Below, piece after piece: positions 1 through 8,736 of a stretch of 64,000 bases of DNA. Both the position numbers and the translations under genes were made by a program. The notes beneath the pieces are model-generated. The model had not been told where the DNA came from and made no database searches. It saw only the letters and a program-made list of their open reading frames with translations. Every line of letters starts with the position of its first letter. Position 1 is the stretch's first letter. Source of the DNA: Lachnospiraceae bacterium G11 (GTDB taxonomy: Bacteria; Bacillota; Clostridia; Lachnospirales; Lachnospiraceae); contig FMWZ01000004.1 in NCBI GenBank assembly GCA_900103495.1, forward strand, positions 62,001 to 126,000. The letters run 5' to 3'.

Positions 1-66
1 AGTAGCAAAAAAATGTCACCTTGATTTCTTAATATTTTCTTAACAAAATATAGTTTGTGATCGGAA

Positions 67-94
67 AGCCCAACACTAGATGTTGGGCTTTTTT
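67..94 (+). terminator. Intrinsic terminator of an upstream gene outside the window
   Basis: A perfect 9-bp stem (AGCCCAACA at 67-75 with TGTTGGGCT at 81-89) closes a 5-nt loop and runs into a T tract at 89-94. It ends whatever transcript enters from the left and insulates the division operon. Confidence 0.85.
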
Positions 95-106
95 GCATCT
101 TTTTTG

Positions 107-147
107 AATCGCGATTTTTGAGGAATGCCGAAAAATCGCGATTTTTT
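107..147. terminator. Second inverted repeat with T tract, possible back-up terminator
   Basis: A 13-bp perfect inverted repeat (107-119 with 131-143, core AATCGCGATT) encloses an 11-nt loop and continues into T142-147. It sits only a few bases before the mraZ -35 box, so it could be a second terminator or a DNA-level element. The internal palindrome ATCGCGAT makes it symmetric on both strands. Confidence 0.6.
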
Positions 148-149
148 AC

Positions 150-178
150 TTGCAATGTGGGAGAAAATGGAGTAGAAT
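150..178 (+). promoter_or_regulatory. Sigma-A promoter of the mraZ division operon
   Basis: TTGCAA at 150-155, a 17-bp spacer and TAGAAT at 173-178 form a good housekeeping promoter. The predicted start is near 185, so the MraZ boxes fall in the initially transcribed region. Confidence 0.7.
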
Positions 179-186
179 AACCTTAA

Positions 187-223
187 AAGTGGTGATAAGT
201 GGTTAGAAGTGGTTCAAAGTGGT
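187..223 (+). promoter_or_regulatory. MraZ-binding repeats (four AAGTGGT boxes)
   Basis: Four copies of AAGTGGT begin at 187, 197, 207 and 217, exactly 10 bp apart, so all face one side of the helix. GTGG-containing repeats in front of mraZ are the known operator of the MraZ ring-shaped autorepressor. Their position from about +2 to +38 fits repression by blocking promoter escape. Confidence 0.88.
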
Positions 224-270
224 AATTCTTAAGAAATGATTATACCACACATTTGGAGGCGGTGATCGCT

Positions 271-702
271 ATGTATAAAGGTAAATATGTTCATACGATC
301 GACGCCAAAGGTCGACTGATTGTTCCATCGAAGTTCAGGGAACAGCTTGGAGACAGCTTCGTAGTTACCAAAGGAGCCGACGGATGCCTGACAATCTACG
401 ATGAGAAGGGCTGGACAGCCTTCGAGGAAACCTTGAGGGAAATGCCCATGAACCGTAAGGAAGTAAGACAGGTGGCAAGATTCTTCCTTTCAGGCGCAGC
501 GGATGTTGAAGTCGACAAGATGGGGCGAATCCTTATTCCACAGGACTTAAGAGAATACGCAGGACTTGAGAAGGATGTAATCCTTACAGGACTTGCAGAC
601 AAGATAGAGATTTGGAGCAAAGATCGCTTCGAAGCCGAGAGCGATACTCAGGATATTGCAGATACCCTTGAGAAGATGGCAGATTGGGGCATTCGCATAT
701 AG
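271..702 (+). CDS. mraZ: Transcriptional regulator MraZ
   Basis: A 143-aa DNA-binding protein and first gene of the dcw operon. It carries two AbrB/MraZ-type half-domains with the family motif DxxGRxxxP, seen as TIDAKGRLIVP near residue 10 and again in VDKMGRILIP. I chose the ATG at 271 because GGAGG (255-259) precedes it and the family typically begins M(Y/F)xGxYxHTID. The reading frame stays open to a TTG at 253, but that overlaps the Shine-Dalgarno sequence. MraZ oligomers repress their own operon, and the four upstream boxes make autoregulation very likely here. Confidence 0.96.
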   Translation: MYKGKYVHTIDAKGRLIVPSKFREQLGDSFVVTKGADGCLTIYDEKGWTAFEETLREMPMNRKEVRQVARFFLSGAADVEVDKMGRILIPQDLREYAGLEKDVILTGLADKIEIWSKDRFEAESDTQDIADTLEKMADWGIRI

Positions 703-711
703 GTTTAGAGA

Positions 712-1650
712 ATGGAATTTAATCATTATTCGGTTCTCCTTAAGGAGACAATCGACGAACTTAAGATTAAGCCCGACGGGATATACGTCGATGGAACCCT
801 TGGCGGTGGCGGACATTCCTATGAGATATGCAAGAAGCTGTCCGACAAAGGGCACCTCTACGGTATAGACCAGGATGAAGCGGCAATCGAAGCTGCCGGC
901 GAGAGACTTAAGGAGTTTGGCGAGAGAGTAACGATTATAAGATCCAATTACGAATACGCCACCGAGAGACTTAAAGAGATCGGCGTCAAGGGAGTGGACG
1001 GAATAGTCCTTGACCTGGGAGTTTCCTCATATCAGCTTGATAACGAAGAAAGAGGTTTCTCCTACAGATATGATTCAGAACTTGATATGAGAATGGATGA
1101 CAGGCAATCCCTTACAGCCGCAGACATTATAAACGAGTATTCCGAATCTGATCTGTACAGAATAATAAGAGATTACGGCGAAGATAACTTCGCTAAGAAT
1201 ATAGCAAAGCACATAGTGGCAGAGAGAGCCAAAGAGCCCATAAGAACAACGGGACAGCTCAATGAGATTATCAAAGCCGCCATACCTGCCAAGATAAGGG
1301 CGACGGGAGGACATCCTTCAAAGAGAACCTTTCAGGCAATAAGGATTGAGTGCAACAGAGAACTGGATGTACTTAAGAATTCCCTGGATGGAATGATTGA
1401 TTTCCTTAATCCCGGCGGAAGACTTTGCATCATAACCTTCCATTCACTGGAAGACAGAATTGTGAAAAGCGCATTTAAGAAGGCTCAGAACCCTTGCACA
1501 TGTCCACCGGACTTTCCGGTATGTGTCTGCGGCAAGAAGCCTTTGGGTAAAGTAATAACAAACAAGCCGATACTCCCCACGGAAGAGGAGCTGGAGGTAA
1601 ATTCAAGATCTAAGAGCGCGAAACTTAGAGTGTTTGAGAAAAAAGGATGA
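712..1650 (+). CDS. rsmH: 16S rRNA (cytosine-1402-N4)-methyltransferase RsmH
   Basis: 312 aa, the normal family length. RsmH (formerly MraW) N4-methylates C1402 in the decoding centre of the 30S subunit, using S-adenosylmethionine. The SAM-binding loop is visible as [12 protein letters not shown] around residues 25-36, followed by GIDQDEAA. The family block [15 protein letters not shown] is also present. The gene starts 9 bp after mraZ, the usual order in dcw clusters. A cysteine-rich stretch near the C-terminus ([13 protein letters not shown]) is typical of Firmicutes members. Confidence 0.97.
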   Translation: MEFNHYSVLLKETIDELKIKPDGIYVDGTLGGGGHSYEICKKLSDKGHLYGIDQDEAAIEAAGERLKEFGERVTIIRSNYEYATERLKEIGVKGVDGIVLDLGVSSYQLDNEERGFSYRYDSELDMRMDDRQSLTAADIINEYSESDLYRIIRDYGEDNFAKNIAKHIVAERAKEPIRTTGQLNEIIKAAIPAKIRATGGHPSKRTFQAIRIECNRELDVLKNSLDGMIDFLNPGGRLCIITFHSLEDRIVKSAFKKAQNPCTCPPDFPVCVCGKKPLGKVITNKPILPTEEELEVNSRSKSAKLRVFEKKG

Positions 1651-1668
1651 TCACAAGGAAGTGACAAA

Positions 1669-2148
1669 ATGGCACAGATGAATCAGAGAAGAAACAACAG
1701 AAACACAACTTCATACAGAGACAACCTCTACTATGTACAGGGAAACGTTGTTCCTAAGACTGTTCAGCAGGAAATTGAGGAGCCCATAAAGAGGCTGAGC
1801 CACCACACCGTCAGAAACAGACAGTATGCCAAAAGGATGAATCCCGGGTATATACTTTTTCTCACTGCGGCAATGGTTGTTACAGCTCTTGTTTTGATAT
1901 TCTACATCAGACTTCAGTCCGAGATTACCGGCAACGTTAAGACTATTTCAAGACTTGAGAGCGAGCTTAACACATTAAAGCTTTCAAATGATGAGGCTTA
2001 CAGCAGAGCAACCGGCAACGTTGACCTTGAGAAGGTTAAGCAGATTGCCATTGGAGAGCTTGGAATGACTTATGCCACAGAAGGTCAGATTGTCACATAT
2101 TCCGGAGAAGGAAGCGACTATGTGAAGCAGGTGGCAGAAATTCCTTAA
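1669..2148 (+). CDS. ftsL: FtsL-like cell division protein
   Basis: A 159-aa single-pass membrane protein. A basic cytoplasmic N-terminus of about 60 residues is followed by one hydrophobic helix (about 61-80) and a short heptad-like segment (about 81-112). This is the FtsL/DivIC layout. FtsL pairs with DivIB/FtsQ and DivIC to activate FtsW and its transpeptidase. FtsL sequences are poorly conserved, so the call rests on topology and position between rsmH and the transpeptidase gene. The short C-terminal tail beyond the coiled coil is family-compatible. Confidence 0.8.
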   Translation: MAQMNQRRNNRNTTSYRDNLYYVQGNVVPKTVQQEIEEPIKRLSHHTVRNRQYAKRMNPGYILFLTAAMVVTALVLIFYIRLQSEITGNVKTISRLESELNTLKLSNDEAYSRATGNVDLEKVKQIAIGELGMTYATEGQIVTYSGEGSDYVKQVAEIP

Positions 2149-2163
2149 GGACGGTAGAGTAAC

Positions 2164-4305
2164 ATGGCTAACAGGTCTGAAAGAGAAGAAAGAAGATTTA
2201 CAATAAGAATGCAGAAAAAGCTGGTAGTGCTGTTTGGAATAGTGCTACTGGCTTTTGTGGGATTAAGCCTTCGTTTGATCTACATTAACAGAGACAACGG
2301 AGAGCAATACAAGAAACAGGTTTTGGAGCAACAGGAATATACTTCAAAGACTCTCGTCGCCAGAAGAGGCGATATTTTTGATTCTAACGGAAACCCTCTT
2401 GCAGTCAGTGAAAAAATCTATAATCTCATAATCGATTCCAAAGTAATAAACGATAAAGAGGCATATTACGAGCCTACAATGGCGGCGCTTGACAAGTATT
2501 TTGATATTGACATGAACGCTGTCAGAAAGTGGGTAAAAGAGAACCCTAAGTCCGCTTATTATGTAGCGGCCAAAGGCCTTACATACGGCGAGGTTGAAGG
2601 GTATCTTAATTTCATGAATGATGAGACTGCCTCCAAGAATGTTAAGGGTATCTGGTTTGAGGATAACTACAAGAGAAACTATCCAAACGGAACTCTTGCC
2701 TGCGACATTATCGGATTCACCAATGCTGATAACAACGGTGCATATGGACTTGAGGAATACTACGATGATGTTTTAAACGGCACTCCCGGAAGAGAGTACG
2801 GCTATCTTGACGAGGATGAAAATCTGGAGAGAACAACAAAGCCTGCAGTGGACGGTTACAGTCTGGTTACCACCATTGATGCCACAATTCAGTCCATTGT
2901 TGAAAGAAATCTCAAGAGCTTCAATGATACATATGCCAACAGGGCGAGAGAAGGCCTTGGCGCCAACAACCTTGGATGCATCATCATGGATGTAAATAAC
3001 GGCGATGTGCTTGCAATGGCAAGTTATCCCAATTTTGATTTAAACAATCCCAAGGATCTTAGCATGTATTACTCACAGGAGGCCATAGACGCTTTTACCG
3101 ATGAAGAGTATTACGAGAAGCTCAATGGATTATGGAAGAATTTCTGTATCAGTGAGACATATGAGCCCGGTTCCACAATGAAGCCCTTTACAGTAGCCTG
3201 TGGACTCGAGTCAGGTAAACTTACCGGAAATGAGTCCTATACATGTACAGGCGCTTATGAAGTAGCCGACAAGAAAATCAGATGCCATAACTATAAATAT
3301 GGCGGATGCGGAACCGTAAATGTTAAGCAGGCCATAGAGCAGTCCTGCAACGTTGCCCTTATGCAGATGAGCCTTACAATAGGTAAGGATATATTTTTAC
3401 AGTATCAGCAGAACTATAATTTTGGCTTGAAGACCAATATAGACCTGGCGGGTGAAGCCAGAACCAATACTGTAGTTTACAACTCATCAAACATGCGCCC
3501 TGCGGAGCTTGCAACAAGTTCATTCGGACAGGGCTTTAACGTTTCCATGATTCAGATGATAACCGGATTCTGTTCTCTTATTAATGGCGGATATTACTAT
3601 GAGCCCCATATGGTTAAGAAGATTGTTTCCGGAAGCGGAGCCACAATACAAAACATTGAGCCCCGAGTGCTTAGAAGAACAATTTCAACATCGACTTCAA
3701 ATACAATCATTGATTATTGCAACGGTGTTGTTACGGAAGGAACAGGTAAGGCAGCCAGACCTGCAGGATACAGAATCGGCGGCAAAACAGGAACAGCCGA
3801 GACTCTTCCTCGAGGCAATAATGAATACGTTGTTTCCTTTATGGGATATGCACCTGCAGATAATCCAAAGATTGCAATCTATGTTGTAATAGACAGAGTA
3901 AATGACTGGGTTCAGGATAACGTTAAGTTAGCCTGCCTGCTTACAAGAGATATACTTACAGAAACCCTTCCTTATATGGGAATATATATGACAGAGCCCA
4001 TTTCAGAGAAGGAACAGCAGGAACTTGCAGCAAAGCAGCTTGAGATTACCCTTGCTTATACAGCTCCTCCCGAGGAGACAACAGAAACATCTGCCGAAGG
4101 CGAGAATGCTGAAGGAACACCTACTGAGGGAACAACAGGAGATGATGCAGCTTCCGAGCAAAATGGTGGCCTTAATCTTCAGTGGAAGAATTTCCCTGTG
4201 GACCCTGCTACAGGATATTTAAAGGATCCCGCAACAGGAGATTTGATTGATCCCGACACGGGACAGAACATGTCAAGAAGCGATTTCACGGCGATTGACG
4301 GCTGA
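2164..4305 (+). CDS. Class B penicillin-binding protein (division transpeptidase, FtsI/SpoVD type)
   Basis: A 713-aa transpeptidase that cross-links septal peptidoglycan. A signal-anchor helix (about 19-42) is followed by a dimerisation region and the catalytic domain. Active-site motifs are intact: S337-TMK (nucleophile), S394-C-N396 and K541-TG. No PASTA repeats are seen, which separates it from PBP2x and from many SpoVD proteins. Instead there is an 80-residue low-complexity Thr/Glu/Ala tail from about 630, ending in repeated DPATG/DPDTG units that suggest an extracellular flexible extension. The sequence does not tell whether it serves vegetative division (ftsI/pbpB) or sporulation (spoVD). 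Confidence 0.93.
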   Translation: MANRSEREERRFTIRMQKKLVVLFGIVLLAFVGLSLRLIYINRDNGEQYKKQVLEQQEYTSKTLVARRGDIFDSNGNPLAVSEKIYNLIIDSKVINDKEAYYEPTMAALDKYFDIDMNAVRKWVKENPKSAYYVAAKGLTYGEVEGYLNFMNDETASKNVKGIWFEDNYKRNYPNGTLACDIIGFTNADNNGAYGLEEYYDDVLNGTPGREYGYLDEDENLERTTKPAVDGYSLVTTIDATIQSIVERNLKSFNDTYANRAREGLGANNLGCIIMDVNNGDVLAMASYPNFDLNNPKDLSMYYSQEAIDAFTDEEYYEKLNGLWKNFCISETYEPGSTMKPFTVACGLESGKLTGNESYTCTGAYEVADKKIRCHNYKYGGCGTVNVKQAIEQSCNVALMQMSLTIGKDIFLQYQQNYNFGLKTNIDLAGEARTNTVVYNSSNMRPAELATSSFGQGFNVSMIQMITGFCSLINGGYYYEPHMVKKIVSGSGATIQNIEPRVLRRTISTSTSNTIIDYCNGVVTEGTGKAARPAGYRIGGKTGTAETLPRGNNEYVVSFMGYAPADNPKIAIYVVIDRVNDWVQDNVKLACLLTRDILTETLPYMGIYMTEPISEKEQQELAAKQLEITLAYTAPPEETTETSAEGENAEGTPTEGTTGDDAASEQNGGLNLQWKNFPVDPATGYLKDPATGDLIDPDTGQNMSRSDFTAIDG

Positions 4306-4315
4306 TAAACCTGAT

Positions 4316-4348
4316 TTGCTTTCATAATTTGACATTATCTACTATAAT
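4316..4348 (+). promoter_or_regulatory. Possible internal promoter before mraY
   Basis: An 82-bp gap with a perfect TATAAT at 4343-4348 separates the transpeptidase gene from mraY. The best -35 at 17-bp spacing is the weak TTTCAT (4320-4325). A perfect TTGACA at 4329-4334 is badly spaced for this -10 and lies 20 bp from GATAAT at 4355-4360. A secondary promoter is plausible but not certain. Confidence 0.4.
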
Positions 4349-4387
4349 AGAAAAGATAATGTGTACCGACAGAAAGAAGGCATAGTT

Positions 4388-5344
4388 ATGTTACAGATTT
4401 TACCCGGATTCCTGATTTCACTTGCCATTGCTTTATTAATCGGACCTTCATGGATTAAATTCATGGCCAGAGTCAAAGCGGGGCAGACCATAAGAAGTGA
4501 AGGACCGGAAAGCCATCTAAAGAAAATGGGAACACCGATGATGGGCGGTTTTATTTTCCTTATACCAACCACAATCGTTTCACTTTTTTATGTGAGAAGC
4601 TTCCCCAAAGTAATTCCCGTTCTTATTCTTATGTGGGGATTTGCTGCTGTGGGATTTATTGATGACTACATTAAAGTTGTGCTGAAAAGATCAATGGGCC
4701 TTAAAGCATGGCAGAAGATGGGACTTCAGATTATAGTGTGTGCAGCATTTTATTTTGTTGCATCTTCATTTACAGAACTTGACCTGACTCTCAAGGTTCC
4801 CTTTGCAAACGGCATGAGACTTGAACTTGGAGTGCTTGCAATTCCGGCAATGTTTTTTATTGCCATAGCAACCGTTAACGGAACCAACTTTACCGACGGA
4901 GTGGATGGTCTTTCAAGCAGCGTTTCAAGCGTTGTTGCAGGATTTTTTGCCATTGCATCTTTAATGCTTAAAGGCGGCGTCGAACCCATTGCGGCTGCTT
5001 TTCTTGGCGGACTTTTGGGATATTTGGTATATAACCTTTATCCGGCAAAAATCTTTATGGGAGATACAGGTTCCCTGGCTCTCGGCGGATTTGTTGCAGG
5101 CTGCGCTTATATGATGGAGCTTCCTCTTTTCATTCCCATTGTAGGAATCATTTATTTTGTGGAAGTGTTAAGCGTTATTATTCAGGTATCTTATTTTAAG
5201 ATTACCAAAGGAAAAAGAATTTTCAGAATGGCTCCCATTCATCACCACTTTGAAAAAGGTGGCTGGTCAGAAACGAGAGTAGTGGGAGTATTCACCATAG
5301 TAACCGTAGTGGCCTGTGTTATCGGCTTTGCGGGATTATGGTAA
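4388..5344 (+). CDS. mraY: Phospho-N-acetylmuramoyl-pentapeptide-transferase MraY
   Basis: A 318-aa polytopic membrane enzyme that moves phospho-MurNAc-pentapeptide from UDP to undecaprenyl phosphate, making lipid I. Catalytic-site signatures are visible: FIDDYIKV, NGTNFTDGVDGLS, GDTGSLALGG and the histidine-rich loop IHHHFEKGGW. The start at 4388 is preceded by AGAAAGAAGG (4371-4380). An upstream GTG at 4361 would add nine polar residues and lacks a good ribosome site. It sits between the transpeptidase and murD as in most dcw clusters; murE and murF are not in this window. Confidence 0.97.
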   Translation: MLQILPGFLISLAIALLIGPSWIKFMARVKAGQTIRSEGPESHLKKMGTPMMGGFIFLIPTTIVSLFYVRSFPKVIPVLILMWGFAAVGFIDDYIKVVLKRSMGLKAWQKMGLQIIVCAAFYFVASSFTELDLTLKVPFANGMRLELGVLAIPAMFFIAIATVNGTNFTDGVDGLSSSVSSVVAGFFAIASLMLKGGVEPIAAAFLGGLLGYLVYNLYPAKIFMGDTGSLALGGFVAGCAYMMELPLFIPIVGIIYFVEVLSVIIQVSYFKITKGKRIFRMAPIHHHFEKGGWSETRVVGVFTIVTVVACVIGFAGLW

Positions 5345-5362
5345 AAGAGGTGAGTATTAGAA

Positions 5363-6724
5363 ATGTACGATTTTAACAATAAGAAAGTATTGATTATAGG
5401 CTCCGGCAAAAGCGGACTTGGAGCATTAAAGCTTCTGAATGCCCTTGGAGCCCGATGCATTCTCTTTGACGGAGGCGAAAATGCCGACGTTAACGAGATT
5501 AAGGGACGAGTTCCCTCTGATTTGAAGTGTGAAGTGATTGTAAAGGAACTTCCAAAGGAAGTATCCGATTCTATAGATATCGTGGTTCCGAGCCCCGGCG
5601 TTCCCACAGATTTGGGAATCGTTAAGGAGTTTGCAGACAAGGGTACTCCCATCTGGGGAGAACTTGAACTTGGTTATCTTGCTTCAAAGGGCAAGCTCGC
5701 AGCCATTACAGGTACCAACGGAAAGACCACCACTACAAGCCTTGTGGGAGAAATTCTGAAGAAAGAATACAGCCCTGTTTTTGTAGTGGGAAATATCGGA
5801 AATCCTCTGACTCTCGAGGCTCTCGATACAAAGGATGAGGGCGCGATTGTAGCTGAGGTGAGCTCATTCCAGCTTGAAACCATAAATGAATTCCATCCTG
5901 CAGTTTCTGCGATTCTTAATGTGACACCGGATCACCTTAACAGACACCACACAATGGAATGCTATAACAAGGTAAAAACAGATATATCTAAGAACCAGAC
6001 TAAAGATGATGTCTGCGTCCTTAATTTCGATAATTCATACACAAGGGAGTTTGGAGATAAGTGCCCGGCAGGTGTTGTCTGGTTTTCTTCTTCTCAGGTT
6101 CCTCCCAAAGGTTATTTCTACAAGGATGACCACATTTTCTATACAGACGGCAAGACAGAAGAGCAGATTCTTAATGTGCACACAGATATGAATCTGGTGG
6201 GCGTATGTAATATTGAAAATGTTATGGCAGCCATTGCCATCGGAAGAGGCATGGGCGTTTCCATGGATAAGATTCTTGAGGCAGTGAAGGAATTCAAGGC
6301 CGTAGAACACAGAATCGAGTATGTTGCCACAAAGAACGGAGTGGATTACTACAATGACTCCAAGGGAACCAATCCCGATGCAGCCATCCAGGGAATTAAG
6401 GCAATGAGTAAGCCCACCATTCTTATAGGTGGCGGATACGATAAGGGCAATACTTACGACGAGTGGATCGAGGCCTTTGACGGAAAGGTTAAGAAGCTGG
6501 TTCTTATCGGACAGACAAGAGAAGCCATAGCAAAATGCGCAGCATCTCATGGCTTTACAGACTATTGCTTTGCAGACTCTTTTAAAGAGTGTTTTGATAT
6601 ATGCGTTGCCAATGCAAGAAGCGGAGACGCAGTTTTACTTTCTCCCGCCTGCGCAAGCTGGGGTATGTTCCCCAACTACGAGGAGAGAGGAAGACAGTTC
6701 AAAGAGATGGTAAATGATTTATAG
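5363..6724 (+). CDS. murD: UDP-N-acetylmuramoylalanine--D-glutamate ligase MurD
   Basis: A 453-aa cytoplasmic ATP-dependent Mur ligase that adds D-Glu to UDP-MurNAc-L-Ala. The N-terminal Rossmann segment begins VLIIGSGKSGLGALKLL and binds the UDP moiety. The ATP P-loop of the central domain is ITGTNGKTTTT near residues 113-123. The C-terminal ligase signature YNDSKGTNPDA follows. Length and motifs are normal. It is co-oriented with mraY 18 bp upstream and ftsW 17 bp downstream. Confidence 0.97.
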   Translation: MYDFNNKKVLIIGSGKSGLGALKLLNALGARCILFDGGENADVNEIKGRVPSDLKCEVIVKELPKEVSDSIDIVVPSPGVPTDLGIVKEFADKGTPIWGELELGYLASKGKLAAITGTNGKTTTTSLVGEILKKEYSPVFVVGNIGNPLTLEALDTKDEGAIVAEVSSFQLETINEFHPAVSAILNVTPDHLNRHHTMECYNKVKTDISKNQTKDDVCVLNFDNSYTREFGDKCPAGVVWFSSSQVPPKGYFYKDDHIFYTDGKTEEQILNVHTDMNLVGVCNIENVMAAIAIGRGMGVSMDKILEAVKEFKAVEHRIEYVATKNGVDYYNDSKGTNPDAAIQGIKAMSKPTILIGGGYDKGNTYDEWIEAFDGKVKKLVLIGQTREAIAKCAASHGFTDYCFADSFKECFDICVANARSGDAVLLSPACASWGMFPNYEERGRQFKEMVNDL

Positions 6725-6741
6725 AACTTGAGGAAAGGTTC

Positions 6742-7896
6742 ATGGCAGAGAGCTTCAGTCGTCACAAAAGGAAAACTGAATACTACTTTGACTATTCTTT
6801 GGTGTTTATCATCATCTTTTTGGTGGGATTTGGACTTATTATGCTTTATTCGTCCAGCTCCTACATGGCATCACAGAAATACAACGACGCAGCTTACTGG
6901 CTTAAAAGGCAGGGAATCTGGTCCGCTTTGGGACTTGCCGTAATGTTGGTTTTGAGCTTTATTCCCTATCATTTTTGGGAAAGATTCTCAACAATCGCCT
7001 ACTTCGTTTCTATGGCATTGATTCCTTGCGTATTGTTTTTCCCCAAGAGAAACGGTGCAAGAAGATGGATTTTCATAGGACCTAACGACAGGTTCTCCAT
7101 ACAGCCTGCGGAGATTGCCAAGCTTGCGCTTATACTTTTTCTCGCCAGTTTTATTACCAGACTGGGACCTGCAATCAAAAGCAGAAAAGGTTTTTGGACT
7201 GTGATTCTGATGGCATTGCCGCACACAGCCATGATTTACTTCATAACAGATAACTTAAGTTCCGCAATCATTGTTATGGGAATTACTGTGGTTATGCTTT
7301 TTGTGGCAAGTCCTGAATATAAGAGATTTATTATTCTTGGAGCTGGTGTACTGGCGGCAGGTGCGCTGGTGGTACTGATAGTTTCAAGATTCTCCGATAA
7401 GCTTGGATTCAGAGGTGCAAGAATTCTGGCCTGGCTTGATCCCGAGGCCTATGCAAGTGATACCGGTTTCCAGACACTGCAGGGACTTTACGCCATCGGT
7501 TCAGGAGGAATCTGGGGCAAGGGACTGGGACAGAGTATTCAGAAACTTGGATATATTCCCGAGGCGCAGAACGACATGATTTTCTCCATTATATGTGAGG
7601 AACTTGGACTGTTCGGAGCCATAGCAATTCTTCTTATGTTTGTGCTCCTGGTTTGGAGACTTGTGGTTATTGCAAACAATGCAACCGATATGTTTGGAGC
7701 GTTATTTGTGGTTGGCGTTTTGGGACACGTGGCTATTCAGGTTATCCTTAATGTGGCGGTTGTTACCAACACGGTTCCCAATACCGGTATTTCCCTTCCG
7801 TTTATCAGTTACGGCGGAAGTGCCATTCTGTTTCAGATGGCGGAGATAGGGGTATGCCTTAATGTTGCCAGAAGTATAGAGTTGAAGGATGCCTGA
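6742..7896 (+). CDS. ftsW: SEDS peptidoglycan glycosyltransferase FtsW (or SpoVE)
   Basis: A 384-aa SEDS-family protein with about ten predicted membrane segments that polymerises lipid II at the septum together with a class B PBP. Family blocks seen include GARRWIFIG, the PAEIAKLALI segment, and the C-terminal NTGISLPFISYGGS. GAGGAAAGG (6730-6738) precedes the ATG. The SpoVE paralogue of spore formers is nearly indistinguishable. The placement between murD and ftsQ, where murG is normally also found, favours the divisome role. Confidence 0.94.
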   Translation: MAESFSRHKRKTEYYFDYSLVFIIIFLVGFGLIMLYSSSSYMASQKYNDAAYWLKRQGIWSALGLAVMLVLSFIPYHFWERFSTIAYFVSMALIPCVLFFPKRNGARRWIFIGPNDRFSIQPAEIAKLALILFLASFITRLGPAIKSRKGFWTVILMALPHTAMIYFITDNLSSAIIVMGITVVMLFVASPEYKRFIILGAGVLAAGALVVLIVSRFSDKLGFRGARILAWLDPEAYASDTGFQTLQGLYAIGSGGIWGKGLGQSIQKLGYIPEAQNDMIFSIICEELGLFGAIAILLMFVLLVWRLVVIANNATDMFGALFVVGVLGHVAIQVILNVAVVTNTVPNTGISLPFISYGGSAILFQMAEIGVCLNVARSIELKDA

Positions 7897-8663
7897 TGTA
7901 TCAGTTTGAAGCAGAAGTCAAAAAAAGAAAAAAGAAGCGCTTCATGGTGAAAACGCTTAGCATATTATTGATTATTCTCGCTGTGGTGGCATTTATTTAC
8001 TACATGCTTATGCACTACAAGGTAGTGAATATTTATGTTGACGGCAATGTTCATTACACCTCCGACGAGATAAAAGAAATTGTAATGGAAGGCCCCCTTG
8101 GGGACAATTCATTATATCTTTCGCTGAAATACAAGAATAAGGAACTTAAGGACGTTCCCTTTGTTGATACAATCCAGGTTACCATTATTTCAAATGACAC
8201 AATAAGAATCAGTGTCTATGAGAAGGCTTTGGCAGGATATGTTGAATATCTTGGCAAGTACATGTATTTCGACAAGGACGGAACAGTGGTTGAAAGTTCC
8301 AACGTGAAGACCGAAGGCATATGCCAGATTACAGGTTTAAGCTTCGACTTCATGGTTCTTGGCAAACCGCTGCCGGTGGAGGACGAGACGATTTTTAAAA
8401 AGATCCTTTCCACCAATCAGCTGTTGACTAAATATTCATTGGATTGCAGAAGAATGGACTTTGGTCCCGGTGGTGGACTTACACTGTATTTTGGCGATGT
8501 AAGGGCCGAATTCGGAAGCTCTGATGACCTTGATGAGAAAATTATGAGACTCCCCAAAATCCTTCCCAGTCTTGAAGGGAAAAAGGGGGTTTTGGACATG
8601 AAAGACAAGACCGGAAAGTCAGAAAGTATAATATTTTTACCCGATAATCTTACCGATGATTAG
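7896..8663 (+). CDS. ftsQ: Cell division protein FtsQ/DivIB
   Basis: A 255-aa bitopic membrane protein. A Lys/Arg-rich cytoplasmic start (KKRKKKRF) precedes one transmembrane helix (about 20-40). A POTRA domain begins at about residue 44 (VVNIYVDGNVHYTSDEI), followed by the beta-rich DivIB core. It couples FtsL/DivIC to the septal synthase. The ATG overlaps the ftsW stop by one base, so translation is probably coupled. This family diverges fast; the POTRA start and gene order make the call firm. Confidence 0.92.
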   Translation: MYQFEAEVKKRKKKRFMVKTLSILLIILAVVAFIYYMLMHYKVVNIYVDGNVHYTSDEIKEIVMEGPLGDNSLYLSLKYKNKELKDVPFVDTIQVTIISNDTIRISVYEKALAGYVEYLGKYMYFDKDGTVVESSNVKTEGICQITGLSFDFMVLGKPLPVEDETIFKKILSTNQLLTKYSLDCRRMDFGPGGGLTLYFGDVRAEFGSSDDLDEKIMRLPKILPSLEGKKGVLDMKDKTGKSESIIFLPDNLTDD

Positions 8664-8736
8664 TGTTGCAATTTTATAAAAATAATTATATGATAAATGA
8701 GTGGGATTTTTGAGGTACTTAAAGGAGGATCTACCG

